Assembly: GCA_032622095.1 (NCBI GenBank)
Contig: CP136068.1
Span: 111,301,546-111,365,545, forward strand
DNA from: Siphonodentalium dalli
Lineage: Eukaryota; Mollusca; Scaphopoda; Gadilida; Siphonodentaliidae
Direction: 5' to 3'
Length of the DNA stretch: 64,000 nucleotides
The position numbers and the translations under genes are program-made. Below are positions 1 to 11,532 of this stretch, piece by piece. The notes under the pieces were generated by a model. That model was not told the origin of the DNA, did no database searches, and was given only the letters and a program-made list of their open reading frames with translations. How positions within the stretch are numbered: position 1 is the stretch's first letter; each line of letters starts with the position of its first letter.

Positions 1-775
1 ATAACGCAATATTTTGGGTTCGCCTCGTGTCATATATAGCATGACGGAAACAAGGATGGCACACACGACGTGTCAGGTTATTAACATCTTCACTGCTGAT
101 GCCGTTACGACGTCGAGTGATGGGATGATGATGTTATGGCCATTTTCCAGTCGAAAAATATAACGGGAATATCACGAAAAAACATTGACTCAGTTGAAAG
201 GCTATTATCGTTCTCAATCGCGGAACACCATACACTGTTTGAATCTTCGAGATATAGTTGTTCCAATGCAACAATACATGAGTCCAGGTTGTGAATAATG
301 GTCGAATGCTAGTGTGTTATACATCCTTACTCAGTATGGAAGTATAGCACACAGCGTGATATTTTACGTCCGTATACGGAGTACTGCCATATAGCAGCCA
401 AGAGGTTAAATGTACGGTACAAGCGTTGGCGATGGGTATATATTTATGCTAAAATCCGTTGAAACCGTCATGAACAGAAAGAATATTATATTATAGACAA
501 ATTTTGTTCTTATACCAATCATAAACATCGTGTTGTCATGTTAGTCGTAAATATTGGGTACATAATAGTGACGTTGCCGAGACGTGACATGTTTCCGTGA
601 CGAAATTCTTACACTCAACGTTCACTACCGGTCTAACGTAATTATCCTATTCAAATACATTAGCATTTTGGAAACCAATTCCAACTATATTATAGACAAT
701 GAAGTGGATTTAATAATATACCCTGAAAGGACTTACCGGAGTCAGAGACATTTATCATTTATTTTTTACATTTAT
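1..775. other. No gene seen; AT-rich unique-looking DNA
   Basis: No open frame with recognisable protein content and no clear repeat. The one small open frame (584-790) is low-complexity and isoleucine-rich, and it runs into the T-rich edge of the next repeat, so it is probably chance. Confidence 0.5.
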
Positions 776-1113
776 TTTTTACAATTTTAATAATTTTTTC
801 TTGTATTCTTTAACAATTTTATAATTTCACCCATACAGAGCCCCAGACAAACATGAGCAGACGACAATCTTCTATATGCTTCTATATATGTGTGGGGCTC
901 CCTGCAGGGTAATGGATGTTTTTTTTTTAAATTTTTTGTCCTAAAAATTGTAAGAAACATTTATTTTAAAAAAATGATAAAAAATTGTTAGGCCAATGCA
1001 TTCCCTTATATATGCGAGGCGACCTATGGTCGACTCGCATATATAAGAGAATGTGCATTGGCACAGGGTAAAAAAATCCCGACTTACGACTGGATTTGAT
1101 ATGGCGGGTCACA
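776..1113 (-). mobile_element. TA-type hairpin MITE (family A), truncated copy
   Basis: This is the reverse complement of the family A element that is complete at 26,868-27,328. It carries the central region (including the GGGGCTC hairpin), one 69-bp hairpin module (992-1062, with a small TG insertion) and the terminal GATATGGCGGGTCACA followed by TA. The opposite end, with the second hairpin module, is missing: homology stops at about 776 inside the element. Non-coding, so any movement would need a transposase supplied elsewhere. Confidence 0.75.
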
Positions 1114-1708
1114 TATGTGTCTTACTAGATGCATGAGGACGCGCGATATGTTTACCTTACCAGGAACGGACACGCGAAGCTCTTTAATATTCCAAACAGA
1201 TGAGTCGCAATAATATACTAAATTTATTAACCGATTGCATTAAATTCGAATCGAATTTAGTGGACGAATTTCAAATATCAATGCGCTGAGCTCTTACGTC
1301 AATGCGCGTGCCGATAATACACATGTGTCTTACTAAAGGCATGAGGACGGATTTAGGTACTAATGATATGATAAAGTGTTTATTACATTCCTATGTGTGA
1401 TTTGCCTTGATTTCTCGAGTGAATTATGTCACTTTTTGTCGCATTTTGTATTCATACGCGCTATTGAAATTTATTCTTCATGGGTATAATGGCGGTATTA
1501 TTCGGATTTTTGGTATAACAGTTGTTTGTAGTGGATTATAGTAAACAGAACAATTACTTGAACTAATTAATTTGAGAGAGAGACCATTTTGTAAAACACT
1601 CGAGCGCAATGTGCTCTTGTGTTTGTAAACGTCCCTGCCTCTCACTAAGCATTTCACGTCACCAGTTCAATCAAGTGATTACTCTCTCTATCGAATACAA
1701 GTTAACAG
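1114..1708. other. No gene seen; contains a short direct repeat
   Basis: A stretch of about 25 bp (ACATATGTGTCTTACTA and following GCATGAGGACG) at about 1111-1142 recurs with small changes at about 1320-1350. Nothing else is recognised. Confidence 0.4.
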
Positions 1709-2250
1709 AGGGTTGATTGCAGAATACCAGTTAACAGAGGGTGAATTCAGAATACCAAATAACAGCGGGGGTGTACCAGTTAATACCAGTTAATAGCTGG
1801 GATGAATACTGAATGCCAGTTAACAGAGGGGTGAAATAACAGCGGGGGGTGAACCAGTTAATAGATGGGATGAATACCGAATGCCAGTTAACAGAGGGGG
1901 TGAAAACTGGATGCCAGTTAACAGAGGGTGAATACAGTATACCAGTTAATAAAGGGGGTGAATACAGAATACCAATTAACATATGGGTTTATTACTGAAT
2001 GCCAGTTAACGTAGGGGTTTATACAAAATACCAGTTAATAGAGGGGGTGAATACTGAATACCAGTTAACATAGGGGTGAATACAGAATACCAATGAACAG
2101 TGCGATGACTACCGAATACCAGTTAACACAGGGGTGACTACTGAATGGCATTTAACAGGGGTGGTGAACACAGAACATCAGTTAACAGAGGGGGTGATTA
2201 CATAATACCAGTTAGCAGAGGGGTTTAATATTGAACGCCGGATAATAGGT
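1709..2250. repeat. Degenerate minisatellite, about 30-bp unit
   Basis: Imperfect tandem units built on GAATACCAGTTAACAGAGGG and variants (CCAGTTAATA, AACAGCGGGGG, GGGTGAATAC). Unit length drifts around 30 bp, with indels in the G run. The small open frame on the minus strand across it is a by-product of the repeat. Confidence 0.85.
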
Positions 2251-2292
2251 TTCTCAGTTCAAAAAGCGATACAGTCAATTTAAATATGAATT

Positions 2293-2457
2293 ATATAAGG
2301 ATTAACTGTCATGTGGACTGTTTTTATGGAGATGTAACGGTGAGGTAAGTGGACATAACTTGTGTAAAACCCGAAGGGTTTTACATACAAGTTATGTCCA
2401 CTTACCTCACCGTTACATCTCCATAAAAATAGTCCACATGACAGTTAATCCTTATAT
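2293..2457. repeat. Near-perfect 165-bp palindrome (long hairpin)
   Basis: The left arm runs from ATATAAGGATTAACTG to GTAAAACCC. The right arm is its reverse complement, from GGGTTTTAC to CAGTTAATCCTTATAT. The loop is only GAA at 2373-2375, and mismatches are few (for example the extra bases around 2361-2364 and 2385-2390). It fits a foldback MITE or a recent inverted duplication; no coding content. Confidence 0.9.
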
Positions 2458-3147
2458 TTATATACATTTAGCGAAAAAGCCGCTTTTGTAAATATATTTA
2501 AATCGAAAAGTGTATCGTGACAAGATCAGCCCAAAATACCCAATAGCACCCTTGGCAAAAGTTAATAGGAACAATTTCTCTTCATGTTGAAACCCGATGA
2601 TGTATTAAGTCAATCCTGCGCGAGTCAAAATGCGCCCAAAGCATTACGCGTTCGTCTTTCCAAACCTAATGACGTATTGATGGTGTTATTAGCTTGGAGT
2701 TATGAGGCGTTACGCATTCACCGAGAAATAACTGCAACTAGCCACGTGGGCGCCGACCAATCATAATGCTGGATTTAGTGATGACAACACTTAGTGTGTA
2801 AATATAAGGCATTGGTACGACAAGGCATACTCAGAACAAATCCCGCTGTCATGATGGGCCGTGTATGCCAGAAAGCGAACCACCAATAAGAATGATAATT
2901 TTCTCTTGGGAAATCCCGGCATGATACCCATAATTAAAGAATATATACTTCACATCAAATAATTTATATCCTAATAAATAATTATGTATGACGTAACATT
3001 TGGGGTTCGTCGTCCTGCCGAAAATGTGTAGGTTGCCAGGGGCACCAGACATTGGCAAATGGAACAGAACTTACATAAAACAGACAAGTGTTGTTTGGAT
3101 GAAATCGTACATGTCGAATAGACAAAAGTTTTCTTCTTTCAAAAAAA
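2458..3147. other. No gene seen
   Basis: Small open frames at 2584-2766 and 3000-3272 have no recognisable motif. Nothing else supported. Confidence 0.4.
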
Positions 3148-3668
3148 TCTCAATTTCAGACTATCGATTTGAATGGAAAAAATCATTATCTTCTATAACC
3201 AACGTATGCTACAGTACTATAACAATACCTGTTTACCATCATATGATAGATATGTTCAAATCATTTTTTTAAAAGTCGGTTTTAAAAAAACCACAGATTT
3301 TTAGGTAGGTCGATACAGAGGTTAACAGGGAATATTAAAAAATAAACAAACAAACTGCATTATCTAGACTATGAACCCATGCAACTGAATAAATTCAAAC
3401 ATTTTCATTGCATATTTAAGTTTTTTGGCAGCTATTTGGAGAACTATGTTTTTATCGTGTGAATGACCAACAAAACATAAAACAACATAATATTATTCAA
3501 CCACGTATAGACTGAGCGCATACCCTAGTTGGGTTCATAGTCTAGATAATTCAGTGTGGTTTTTGCAAATATTTCCTGACAAACTCTCTAGTTGTTATTA
3601 TAGTACTATAGCATACATTGGTTATAAAGGATAATTATTTTTCCTTCAAATTGATAGTTTGAAATTGA
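3148..3668. mobile_element. Inverted-repeat element with a second inverted repeat nested inside
   Basis: Outer arms of about 80 bp (about 3150-3235 and 3590-3668) are inverted copies at roughly 80 percent identity, sharing ATAACCAA.GTATGCTA and TAGTACTATAA.AA. Inside lies a second inverted pair, ATTATCTAGACTATGAACCC (about 3359-3380) and its reverse complement (about 3530-3551), 150 bp apart. This looks like one foldback or MITE inserted in another. Non-coding. Confidence 0.7.
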
Positions 3669-3779
3669 ACTTATTGAAAATTCACGAATGGGTCGCGTTC
3701 TTAAACGCATTTTCAGCCACCATCAGTTTGGCTGATTGATCACTCTCACCGGCGTTTGTGATAAATTTACACATGATAG

Positions 3780-4083
3780 TTCCCGAAATTGTGTTACAGT
3801 TACCCAGGTTGGGGGGGGGGGGGGTATTGTGATAAAGTTACCCAGGTTAATAACATTTCACAAATATAGCAACCAATTAATTTGTTTTCGATCAAAATGA
3901 TCTCATCCAGAACTAAAATGTCTTAATTTATACTCAGTGGGGGCTGTCACTAAATTTTGTCCAAATTGAATTGCATTCCCTTTAGTAACATTTAAATCAC
4001 ATTCATATTGCGAGATTTGCTTAACCTGGGTAATTTTATCACAATTCTCACCAACCTGGGTAACTTTTACACAATTTCGGGAA
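3780..4083. mobile_element. MITE-like inverted-repeat element, about 300 bp
   Basis: The ends are inverted copies: TTCCCGAAATTGTGTTACAG and following TTACCCAGGTTG on the left, and CAACCTGGGTAACTTTTACA and following CAATTTCGGGAA on the right. A second internal copy of the TTACCCAGGTTA motif is also inverted (about 3838-3850 against 4022-4034). A poly-G tract interrupts the left arm. Non-coding. Confidence 0.75.
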
Positions 4084-4653
4084 CCTGTCTAACATTATCT
4101 CACACAAAAAACTCACATTGGCTTTTTGGAAACTATCCTGGGACGTACGTCCACTTAATGTGAATTGCACATCAAGGATTGCGATATAAACACTGCAAAT
4201 CACATTGAATAAATATTCTTGTTCAACACATTGTGTATAAATCACACAAACATGCTCCAAAATAGCGTTCTTAATCAATCGCTTTTATATGTATTTTAAT
4301 CACATTATTTTAGATATTCTTGAAGGGGTTCCCGACACATGTGCGGCGTTGCTTACAAGTACTATTCATATATATTTGTCTGGTTTAAGGCGAGGGTGAG
4401 AAAATCTCGCTTTCTCAAAACTGGAAATTCAAAAGACTTGAATCCACTAAACTGCATTTATAGTACACTGGTCTTTCATAGTACACTGGTATTTCATAGT
4501 ACACTGGTCTTTACGGAACAAGATGTAACGTAGAAAAGGGGTAATCCGTGAGTCAGAAACAGGTGACACTTATGAGCAAAAACAATATATTTCTAAAAAT
4601 AAAAGTTGAATCCTTAAGAAAATCATCAAATTTTGTTTTAAAGATATATAAAT
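4084..4653. other. No gene seen; short tandem repeat at 4462-4514
   Basis: Three tandem 18-bp units, TAGTACACTGGTCTTTCA with one-base variants, lie at about 4462-4514. The rest is unassigned. Confidence 0.5.
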
Positions 4654-5080
4654 GGATTAAGCGCCCCTCAATTGCTATTTATTTGGATTGGGGTACCAAT
4701 ATTTGATTCGATTCGAGGAAACCACCTATCAAAGCTCAGAGTTATTAGATATCGATTTTTGAAATCTATTATTTTTTCCCATCAAGACTTATTAGTGGCC
4801 CAGTAAAAAGTGGACGAGCCGACGGTCTCGGACCAAGTTGCGGACGAAGATTTATAACTCTAAAATCAAGAGGCTTTGTGTTGATAATAAGGCCAAATTT
4901 CGTCGAACAACATGTTGATAAATAACACGTTTCGGGCAAGTTTATACTACCGTTGACCGCATTATATTTTGGGCAATTAATCGATTCTGATAACTGAAGC
5001 GCCATTTCTAAAAATGTTGTTGTTGTTGTTGTTGGAATCTGATTATATGGGGACCATCGAATCGGATTGAGTACCTTTAA
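4654..5080. mobile_element. TTAA MITE (family F), left end degraded
   Basis: Homologous to the complete copy at 38,589-39,075. It shares the ATTTGATTCGA.TCGAGGAA block, the TTAGATATCGATTTT block, and the right end with a (TTG)n stretch, GGGGACC and GGATTGAGTACCTTTAA. The left terminus is replaced by unrelated bases. Confidence 0.7.
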
Positions 5081-5483
5081 GCTGGTATTATTTATCTCAT
5101 ACACACGCTGGTTTATTACTTATAGTGGATTCATGTTGGTGGGAAAAATATTTTGAAAACGAGGAAGTGATGTTTTGGAAAAAGTGTGCCAATTTGCACC
5201 AACAGTATCTTATCAAAGAAAATATACTAATACTTTTTGAAACACGTTTTAAGCATAAACTAAAATGGATATGTGACAAACCTTACTTAGCCCCTCCCCA
5301 GGTTTACAATTATTTTATGCATAACTTAACGGCGTTTAAACCGCTTGATCATGACATGGCGGTGGCAGTTTTATTGGTCGAAAGGAGAGACTGATAATTC
5401 GTTTGACTATCACATCACTGCATGTATAGAGAAACCAACAACTCCAGGCAAATACGCAAAAGTTACTTGCAAACTCGCCAAGG

Positions 5484-5486
<3 letters not shown>
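5081..5486. other. Unassigned; an 89-codon open frame of unknown meaning
   Basis: A plus-strand frame at 5125-5394 has an ordinary composition rich in aromatic and lysine residues, but I recognise no domain and see no continuation after its stop. It may be a fragment of an old coding sequence or chance. Confidence 0.25.

Positions 5487-5577
<91 letters not shown>
5487..5577. repeat. (GA)n microsatellite
   Basis: An uninterrupted dinucleotide run of about 90 bp. It generates artefactual Arg-Glu and Leu-Ser open frames on both strands. Confidence 0.98.
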
Positions 5578-5581
<4 letters not shown>

Positions 5582-5677
5582 TCAGAATTTCTCGCCTGTC
5601 GAGAACAGAGCCAGCGTCACCATCACATGTCTGCTTGGCCCGTGGTGATTGCAAAAATGGGCTACAACTCGTGTGAA

Positions 5678-6350
5678 AATTGGCGGGTGGAACCCAAATT
5701 CGAACTTATCCTGTATTTTGGGCTAGTAAACTCACGTACCAAATTTCATTCCTCTCTATTCAGACATACCTATACAAAACCAAGAATTGTTCATTCTGTG
5801 CTGGTCATATGTTGAGCTCTGCGCAATGGTGAATATTCCGAATAAATTGGTTGTTGAGAAAAAATTAAGTGAAAATTCCAACAAAAAGGGCCGCACGTTA
5901 TATCTGGTTAAAATTGGCGGGCGGAATCCAAACTCAAACTTGACCTGTATTTTGGGCTAGTAAACCCACGTACCAAATTTCAGTCAATTTAGTTCAGACA
6001 TACAAAAGTTACTATCCGGAAACGAAAAAAACGAACGGACCGACAGATAGTATGACGGACGGTCGTTTTTTTTAAACCGGGCGTACAAAAATAGATGCTA
6101 TATTTCTCAACTTTGACCTCCCCCGGGTGACCAGTGGAGGATCCACCGCGAGTGATTTCACTTATACTTGCACTATAGATAAGAGCTCTGGCTTATCAAC
6201 GAATCTACCAGTTTGAAGTTTGATGGTCCTGCTGCACCAGGGATCATAATGTAGTCGGAGCTACAAAACCAAGAATTGTTCATTCTGTGCTGGTCATATG
6301 TTGAGCTCTGCGCAATGGTGAATATTCCGAATAAATTGGTTGTTGAGACT
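5678..6350. repeat. Locally duplicated non-coding block
   Basis: Two kinds of direct duplication are interleaved. About 85 bp beginning CTACAAAACCAAGAATTGTT (near 5774-5860) recurs almost exactly at 6262-6349. About 70 bp containing TGTATTTTGGGCTAGTAAAC (5678-5748) recurs at 5913-5983. A CGGACCGACAGATAGTATGA stretch near 6036 resembles the GACGGACGG motif at 37.8 kb. Not coding. Confidence 0.75.
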
Positions 6351-6799
6351 GCTGAGAACTACAGATGGGGTACTGAGCTACTCCTTATGAATAATGCAGA
6401 CTTTTATTGGTCAACGGATAGCACAGAACAATTATTGCAGGACTCGGAGGAATGTCTCGAACAGGCCCGTATGGTATGACGACTTACGCAAGCAGCGAAC
6501 AAATGCAATTACAACCCAATCAAGATTCCGTAAGAATCATCAAAAAGAAAAGCCAGCTCGTCAATTATAGTTCAGTACCAGAGAAAGAAACAGGGAAGGG
6601 TTGGGGATGTCCCATCACCAACTATGGTCAAGATTTTCAACAGTTAAAAATAACATGCATGACAAATTTCATAAAAAAATAGGTTGAAATTGCTCTCTAA
6701 TTTTCCAACCAGTATTTGGTGTGAATTGTTTTTGTTTTTAGACAAAATAAATCACATATTTTCCTACTTTCGATCAAATTGTTGTCTTGAAATGGTAAA
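6351..6799. other. Unassigned; small open frames without recognisable domains
   Basis: The frames 6276-6479 and 6452-6682 overlap and start inside the duplicated block. Composition is ordinary, but I recognise nothing. Confidence 0.25.
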
Positions 6800-7140
6800 A
6801 GTTGGAATTTCCAACATATCCTTGCGCAAATAGATTCAGAATAGACCTATAATATTGACATATAGGTTCATATTGGATTATTAGATGCTGAAATAAGCCC
6901 ATAGTGGACTTATATCAGTTATTCCGTTTTATGACGTGGGCCACAATGAAAACATATTTTAAAGAGCGCACACCTGGTAAGTCGTGAGTATTCGTGTCAT
7001 TTTTCGCCCATAATGAACTTATAAGGAGTCATTAAGAGTCGGTATTGGAACTAAAACATTCTCAGTTTCAATTCGTTATGAACGCAGAATGAGGCGATAC
7101 TATATACGCCGATTATGATCCTAAACCAAATCCTACTATA
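6800..7140. repeat. Isolated copy of the AATAAGC module family
   Basis: Contains CATATCCTTGCGCAAATAG, TAGGTTCATATTGGA, GAAATAAGCCCATAGTGG, GGGCCACAATGAAAACATAT and AAGAGCGCACACCTGGTAAG. These appear in the same order in the cluster at 38.3-54.1 kb, so the family is dispersed as well as clustered. Confidence 0.75.
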
Positions 7141-7319
7141 AGCCCAGAACGTGCTGATTTTCGGGGAGATCGGGCAGAATTTTCCAAAGATATGGGGTGT
7201 TAATTTGATTTGTTTCGACTTGATGAGCAGCGCGCATTCAAAATGGCCGGGGCGATCGCAAACGCAAACAGAAACGAGGAAAAGGGTAATAGACTAGGAT
7301 ATTACATATCACATACATT
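7141..7319. other. No gene seen
   Basis: Nothing recognised. Confidence 0.3.
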
Positions 7320-7562
7320 GTCCACATTGTGATGTTACAGTTATGCCCTGTGCCAATGCATTCTCTTATATATGCGAGTCGACCATAGGTCGCCTCGCAT
7401 ATATAAGAGAATGCATTGGCCTAAAAACACTTTTTACCATTTTTTCTTACATTCTTTAACAATTTTATAATTTTTAATGTGTTAAGCCAATGCATTCTCT
7501 TAAAGTCTTAATATATAAGAGAATGCATTGGCACAGGGCCATTCTGTTGGGTAAAGGGTTAA
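7320..7562. mobile_element. piggyBac-like TTAA MITE (family B), left-truncated
   Basis: Retains one full 69-bp hairpin module (7352-7420), a second one with its centre deleted (7496-7532) and the right end TGTTGGGTAAAGGGTTAA (TTAA at 7559-7562). Compared with 28,041-28,440 it lacks the outer left end. Confidence 0.75.
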
Positions 7563-9179
7563 ACTTAGCTAATCACATACACCAACCTGTATTGTGGCAG
7601 ATGCATACCAGCTCATGCTATACTATTTGTCAAACAAGCTGATACCTCATTCGTGTCCAAACGCACAGTTGTTTGCTCTAACAGTCCCACCAAAGTTGTC
7701 AGTCGAAGGATTTTCCTAAATTTATGGACTGAAATGTATTCCACGAACCCCCGACTAGTAACTTTGGTCATAATGTTATAGAAAACTACTGAGTAGTTCG
7801 CAACGAATAAGCCGTTTTAAAAATAAACCAGCATATGCTCGTAATAGTCAAAAATGCTATGTTTTGTGTCAGTTCCTCATATATTATGTTTTTTCGCTCG
7901 TCTCGGCCATTTTGAATGCGTGGTGCTCACCTACCGCGAAACCATGTGATTCCTTACCGTGTCTATGCCAACAAAACGAACACAGAACTAATAAAAAAAT
8001 TATATAGCGAGCAGTCAAACAAACCCTTTTGAATGATAAAGCAAATAATTCATGCTGACGTACTCCGCGATCCGTGTTTTATTGTGGCCGTTTGGTATAC
8101 CATATGCCGCCATTTATTACTTCTGTAACCACTAATATAGATCAATAATTGGTATAAATAACGGCGAAGTAAAGTAACTAAGGTCCTATGCACGAATATC
8201 ACATTCGACCCGGGACCGTTCATTATTTACAGTCGCCCATTAGTGTTATTAAATAAGGTATTAAAAATTCACGAGTAAATTGGTTGATGTACCGCGGTTG
8301 TCCTTATACGAACGTCCTCGCCGTGTGTGTATCGGGATATACGTCAATATTAGTTCGATCACTGTCGGCCATATGGTTAGCTTTATTCTTTGTTTTATTG
8401 CCCACCAGATCGATTTACTCGTGAAAATTGGCGGTTTTTGTTTGAAAATTGCTCATAATCTTCCAGCCTTAATCTAAAGCTAGTATTATTTGCTTTAGTC
8501 GATAAATACATGTACATTAAATATTCGTATACGGAATATATGCATACTTGGTAAAGTCGGTTGGTAATGTCTTACAAGTCATCGTCTCGGGGGGGGGGGG
8601 GGGGCGCCATTTTGTCTAAAAAATATGAGCAATAAAGAGCGTTAGTTCCTCGTGCAAACCTAATACGGTAAATAGAAAGAGCGTTTATTTATTTTCTGTT
8701 GATGTCACGTGGGCAACTCATTTCGAAATTAAAAAGTCGGTTTAAATTGGTACTTCTGTTCCACTTCATGTATGTATCCACTAAACACGACAAAAAGCTA
8801 GCAATTGAGATATACGTCAATATTAGTTCAACCACTCTCGCGCGCGGCCTCATGACGGAACACTCTTTAACGTGTCGGGAAAATTAAATTCTATACATAC
8901 TTTTTCTGCGTTTCATATGTACCAAAATGATGAACTATCCGTCATTCTATTGAGTAGGTAATGAAATAAAAGGGTTTGTATCGCGATGGTCATTTTCGAA
9001 ATCTACCGATATGAATATAATCACTTACATGTGTAATTGTACATGTCCTTTGCACTATTGTTCGATTTTCCCGAATCTCCACAACCGCATTTCTAATGCC
9101 TATATAATAAGCGATATCACTAAGTCGCAGCCGTATTAATCCATCCAGTCCCCATACCGCGGTTTCAGAGATTCACCCA
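7563..9179. other. No gene seen; poly-G tract and short direct repeats
   Basis: A poly-G run lies at about 8590-8604. The segment GATATACGTCAATATTAGTT occurs at about 8336 and again at about 8811. An approximately 48-bp segment around CACTATTGTTCGATTTTCCC at about 9038 recurs at about 9371. No convincing coding content. Confidence 0.45.
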
Positions 9180-9330
9180 GTCCCGGTTCTGTGGTTTTAG
9201 TGCCACGTGCAGGTCAAAGTTTTGGAGTAGCATTTCCATATATGGAGCTTTTGAATATTCATGACTTCCATATATGGAAATGCTACTCCAGAACATTGAC
9301 ATGTAACACTAAAACAACGGAACCGGGCCT
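9180..9330. mobile_element. Small palindromic MITE, about 150 bp
   Basis: GGAGTAGCATTTCCATATAT (left arm, about 9222-9241) is matched by its reverse complement at about 9270-9290. The outer sequence also pairs: GGTTCTGTGGTTTTAGTG on the left against CACTAAAACAACGGAACC on the right. The direct repeats at about 9038 and 9371 lie outside both ends. Confidence 0.8.
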
Positions 9331-11402
9331 GGTGGATCCAATATGGCCGCGAGTTAGTGACAGGGCGCATTGTACATGTCCTTTTCACTATTGTTCGATT
9401 TTCCCGAATCTCCACAACCCGCCTATTTAATGCCTTATCCCGGGATAAATCGACAGGATGCATACATTGATAATCACGAAACCATTTCTCGTGAGAATAA
9501 ATTCACAGCACGCATCATGCATTACTCTTCTGTTCCAGTGTCAGTCTCCAGATAGGCATCATCGTGTTTGTGGGCAAATGCAATCGAATCATCTATACAT
9601 ATCATTTGATTTAGGATAAGCCCGTGTATCGTGTTGTTTGAATATCATTACAACTAATGGAACCTGAATTGACGATACGCTCAAGAACGATCGTAACAAT
9701 AAAGCAGATTCTATACTTGTGGGACAGTGTGGGAGGCCATTTTCACACTAATAAATAATTGAATTTAAGTACAAATGAACTGGGTAATATTATAAGTTAC
9801 GGGACGCAACGTATTTATTATGTCAGTGGACAAAATCCAATATATCCCTTTAATTAATCGTCGCTGTAATTTGTTTCAATTTGGTAAGTTAAATGTGTCG
9901 TCTATGGCCATTATCTTATGTAACGTCACAGTGACGCGCCATTTGCGTTGAACGTCAACACATTGAGTCAATGGCTACTCACCAGAAGTAGGACAACTTG
10001 TTGAGTTTAATAGTTGATTTATGAGTCTTTAGATTTCCTCAAATATATCGCAAGCAGGTTTTTGTACAACGTACTATGTCTTTAAATTCGCAGAAAATTA
10101 TTTCCGACATATATCCCCTTTCTTGGCGCTAAAATACACGCTAAATATTCCCGAGGCGACAGAGTTTCTGAAAAACAAGATGGTGGATAAGCACCTAATA
10201 TTTATTTCATATGGGGTCACTGATTATCGACGCTGATTGGCTAATCGCAAGATCTGACATAATAAATATCCTTTCAACCCAGGCACAAAACAAGGACCAC
10301 AATCACGGTGAAGTGACTGTATCCTGTTTTGCCATAACACACTCATTACGCTATAAACACTCCCAATAAAATCTGAACCTGTCCAACCTCTCAATACATG
10401 TATCACACAGACTGAAGGTTGTTATCCCACGTTTAAATGGGACTCTACACTAAATCCGGCCATTTGTGGGACCATCTCCTATTATACTAACCAGAATGTA
10501 TGCAACAAATGAATGGATTTGAGCCAGGGATGAATGCAAAATATATACACTCATGTGCTTTATGAACAATGCAAACACCATGGTCTAGTTATAATGAAAA
10601 TGTGTTTATGGCTCGAGCCAAAATGATTGTTTTGTTAATTAGGTAATCTCCCTTCCATCATATTCATTCATCACTACTGTTCATTTTATCCAAACTCCAT
10701 GCAGGGTTTACCTCCCTTGATGACTCGGTAACTTGAGACCGCTGCTATCGGCGACATTTCACTCACATTTGGTGGACTTCCGCGATATTAAAATATATAC
10801 TAAGCGAACAGAGCAACATGATGCCCTTGTTAAGCACACAAAATATCGAACAAAATTTACGGACCTTATGTTTGAAAAGTCCCACTAAAACCGAAGAACT
10901 ATATTTCGAAACGGTGTGATTCGGTTCTCCGATTATTTTATCAGCACATAAGTATAAACGCACGTGTACGACATTGTCACAACTCGAACGGCAAGTCAAA
11001 CACAAGAGTTCTAATTTGCTGCAATTTTGATGAGTATAGCTTGCGGAAATCGTCAACAAAATTACCGCTCTGATTTTCCATTCTGTCATTACGTTTTAGT
11101 GTGGGAATTGTTTTCAAAGCAAATATAAAATTTGACTCTGGTAGAGATTGCATTTTATCCTCTGTCTATACTAAATTCTCATTGACGAGACTGGAATGTT
11201 CAGATAATAATATGGTCGATTGTTGAACTTATTATCAGAATATTTCCCACCAATGGATATGAATCATTATGCTCTTGTATTATCTATTTTTTCTGTATGT
11301 TGTCTGCGTTTAATACACGAACATCCCTCCAAATGAATAATGGCACATTACAATGTATACTTTTATAACTGGGTGGAAGAATCCATTTAAGAAATGGATG
11401 TT
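9331..11402. other. No gene seen
   Basis: Scattered short open frames only, none with a domain I recognise. No tandem repeat or inverted repeat longer than about 20 bp was noticed. Confidence 0.4.
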
Positions 11403-11532
11403 GATTTGATTGCGATTCATAGAGTATGGATGCAAGTTGGTCTGACATTTTGTGTGGAACGCGAAAGCCTTCCACACATAAAAATCTCAGACCAACTTGC
11501 GCCCATACTCTATATGGAACGCAACAAAATCA
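11403..11532. mobile_element. Palindromic MITE-like element, about 130 bp
   Basis: The left arm around GATTGCGATTCATAGAGTAT and following GGATGCAAGTTGGTCTGA is the inverted copy of the right arm TCAGACCAACTTGCGCCCAT and following ACTCTATATGGAACGCAAC. The loop is about 45 bp and itself contains a small inverted pair (TGTGTGGAACGC / CCTTCCACACA). Confidence 0.8.

Noticed and set aside
52-130. ACGACGT/CGTCGAG-type motifs as promoter elements
   Set aside because: Short and common; no gene follows, so no regulatory meaning can be supported.
1731-1982. Minus-strand 83-codon frame
   Set aside because: Product of the minisatellite; periodic Tyr-Ser-Pro-Leu-Leu-Thr-Gly-like repeats only.
5345-5815. 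156-codon plus-strand frame and its minus-strand partner 5463-5654 as proteins
   Set aside because: Both are carried through by the (GA)n tract, giving only Arg-Glu or Leu-Ser repeats, and the flanks show no domain.
9191-9463. Overlapping plus and minus frames at 9.2-9.5 kb
   Set aside because: Both read through the palindromic MITE, so the two proteins share a mirrored segment; not coding.
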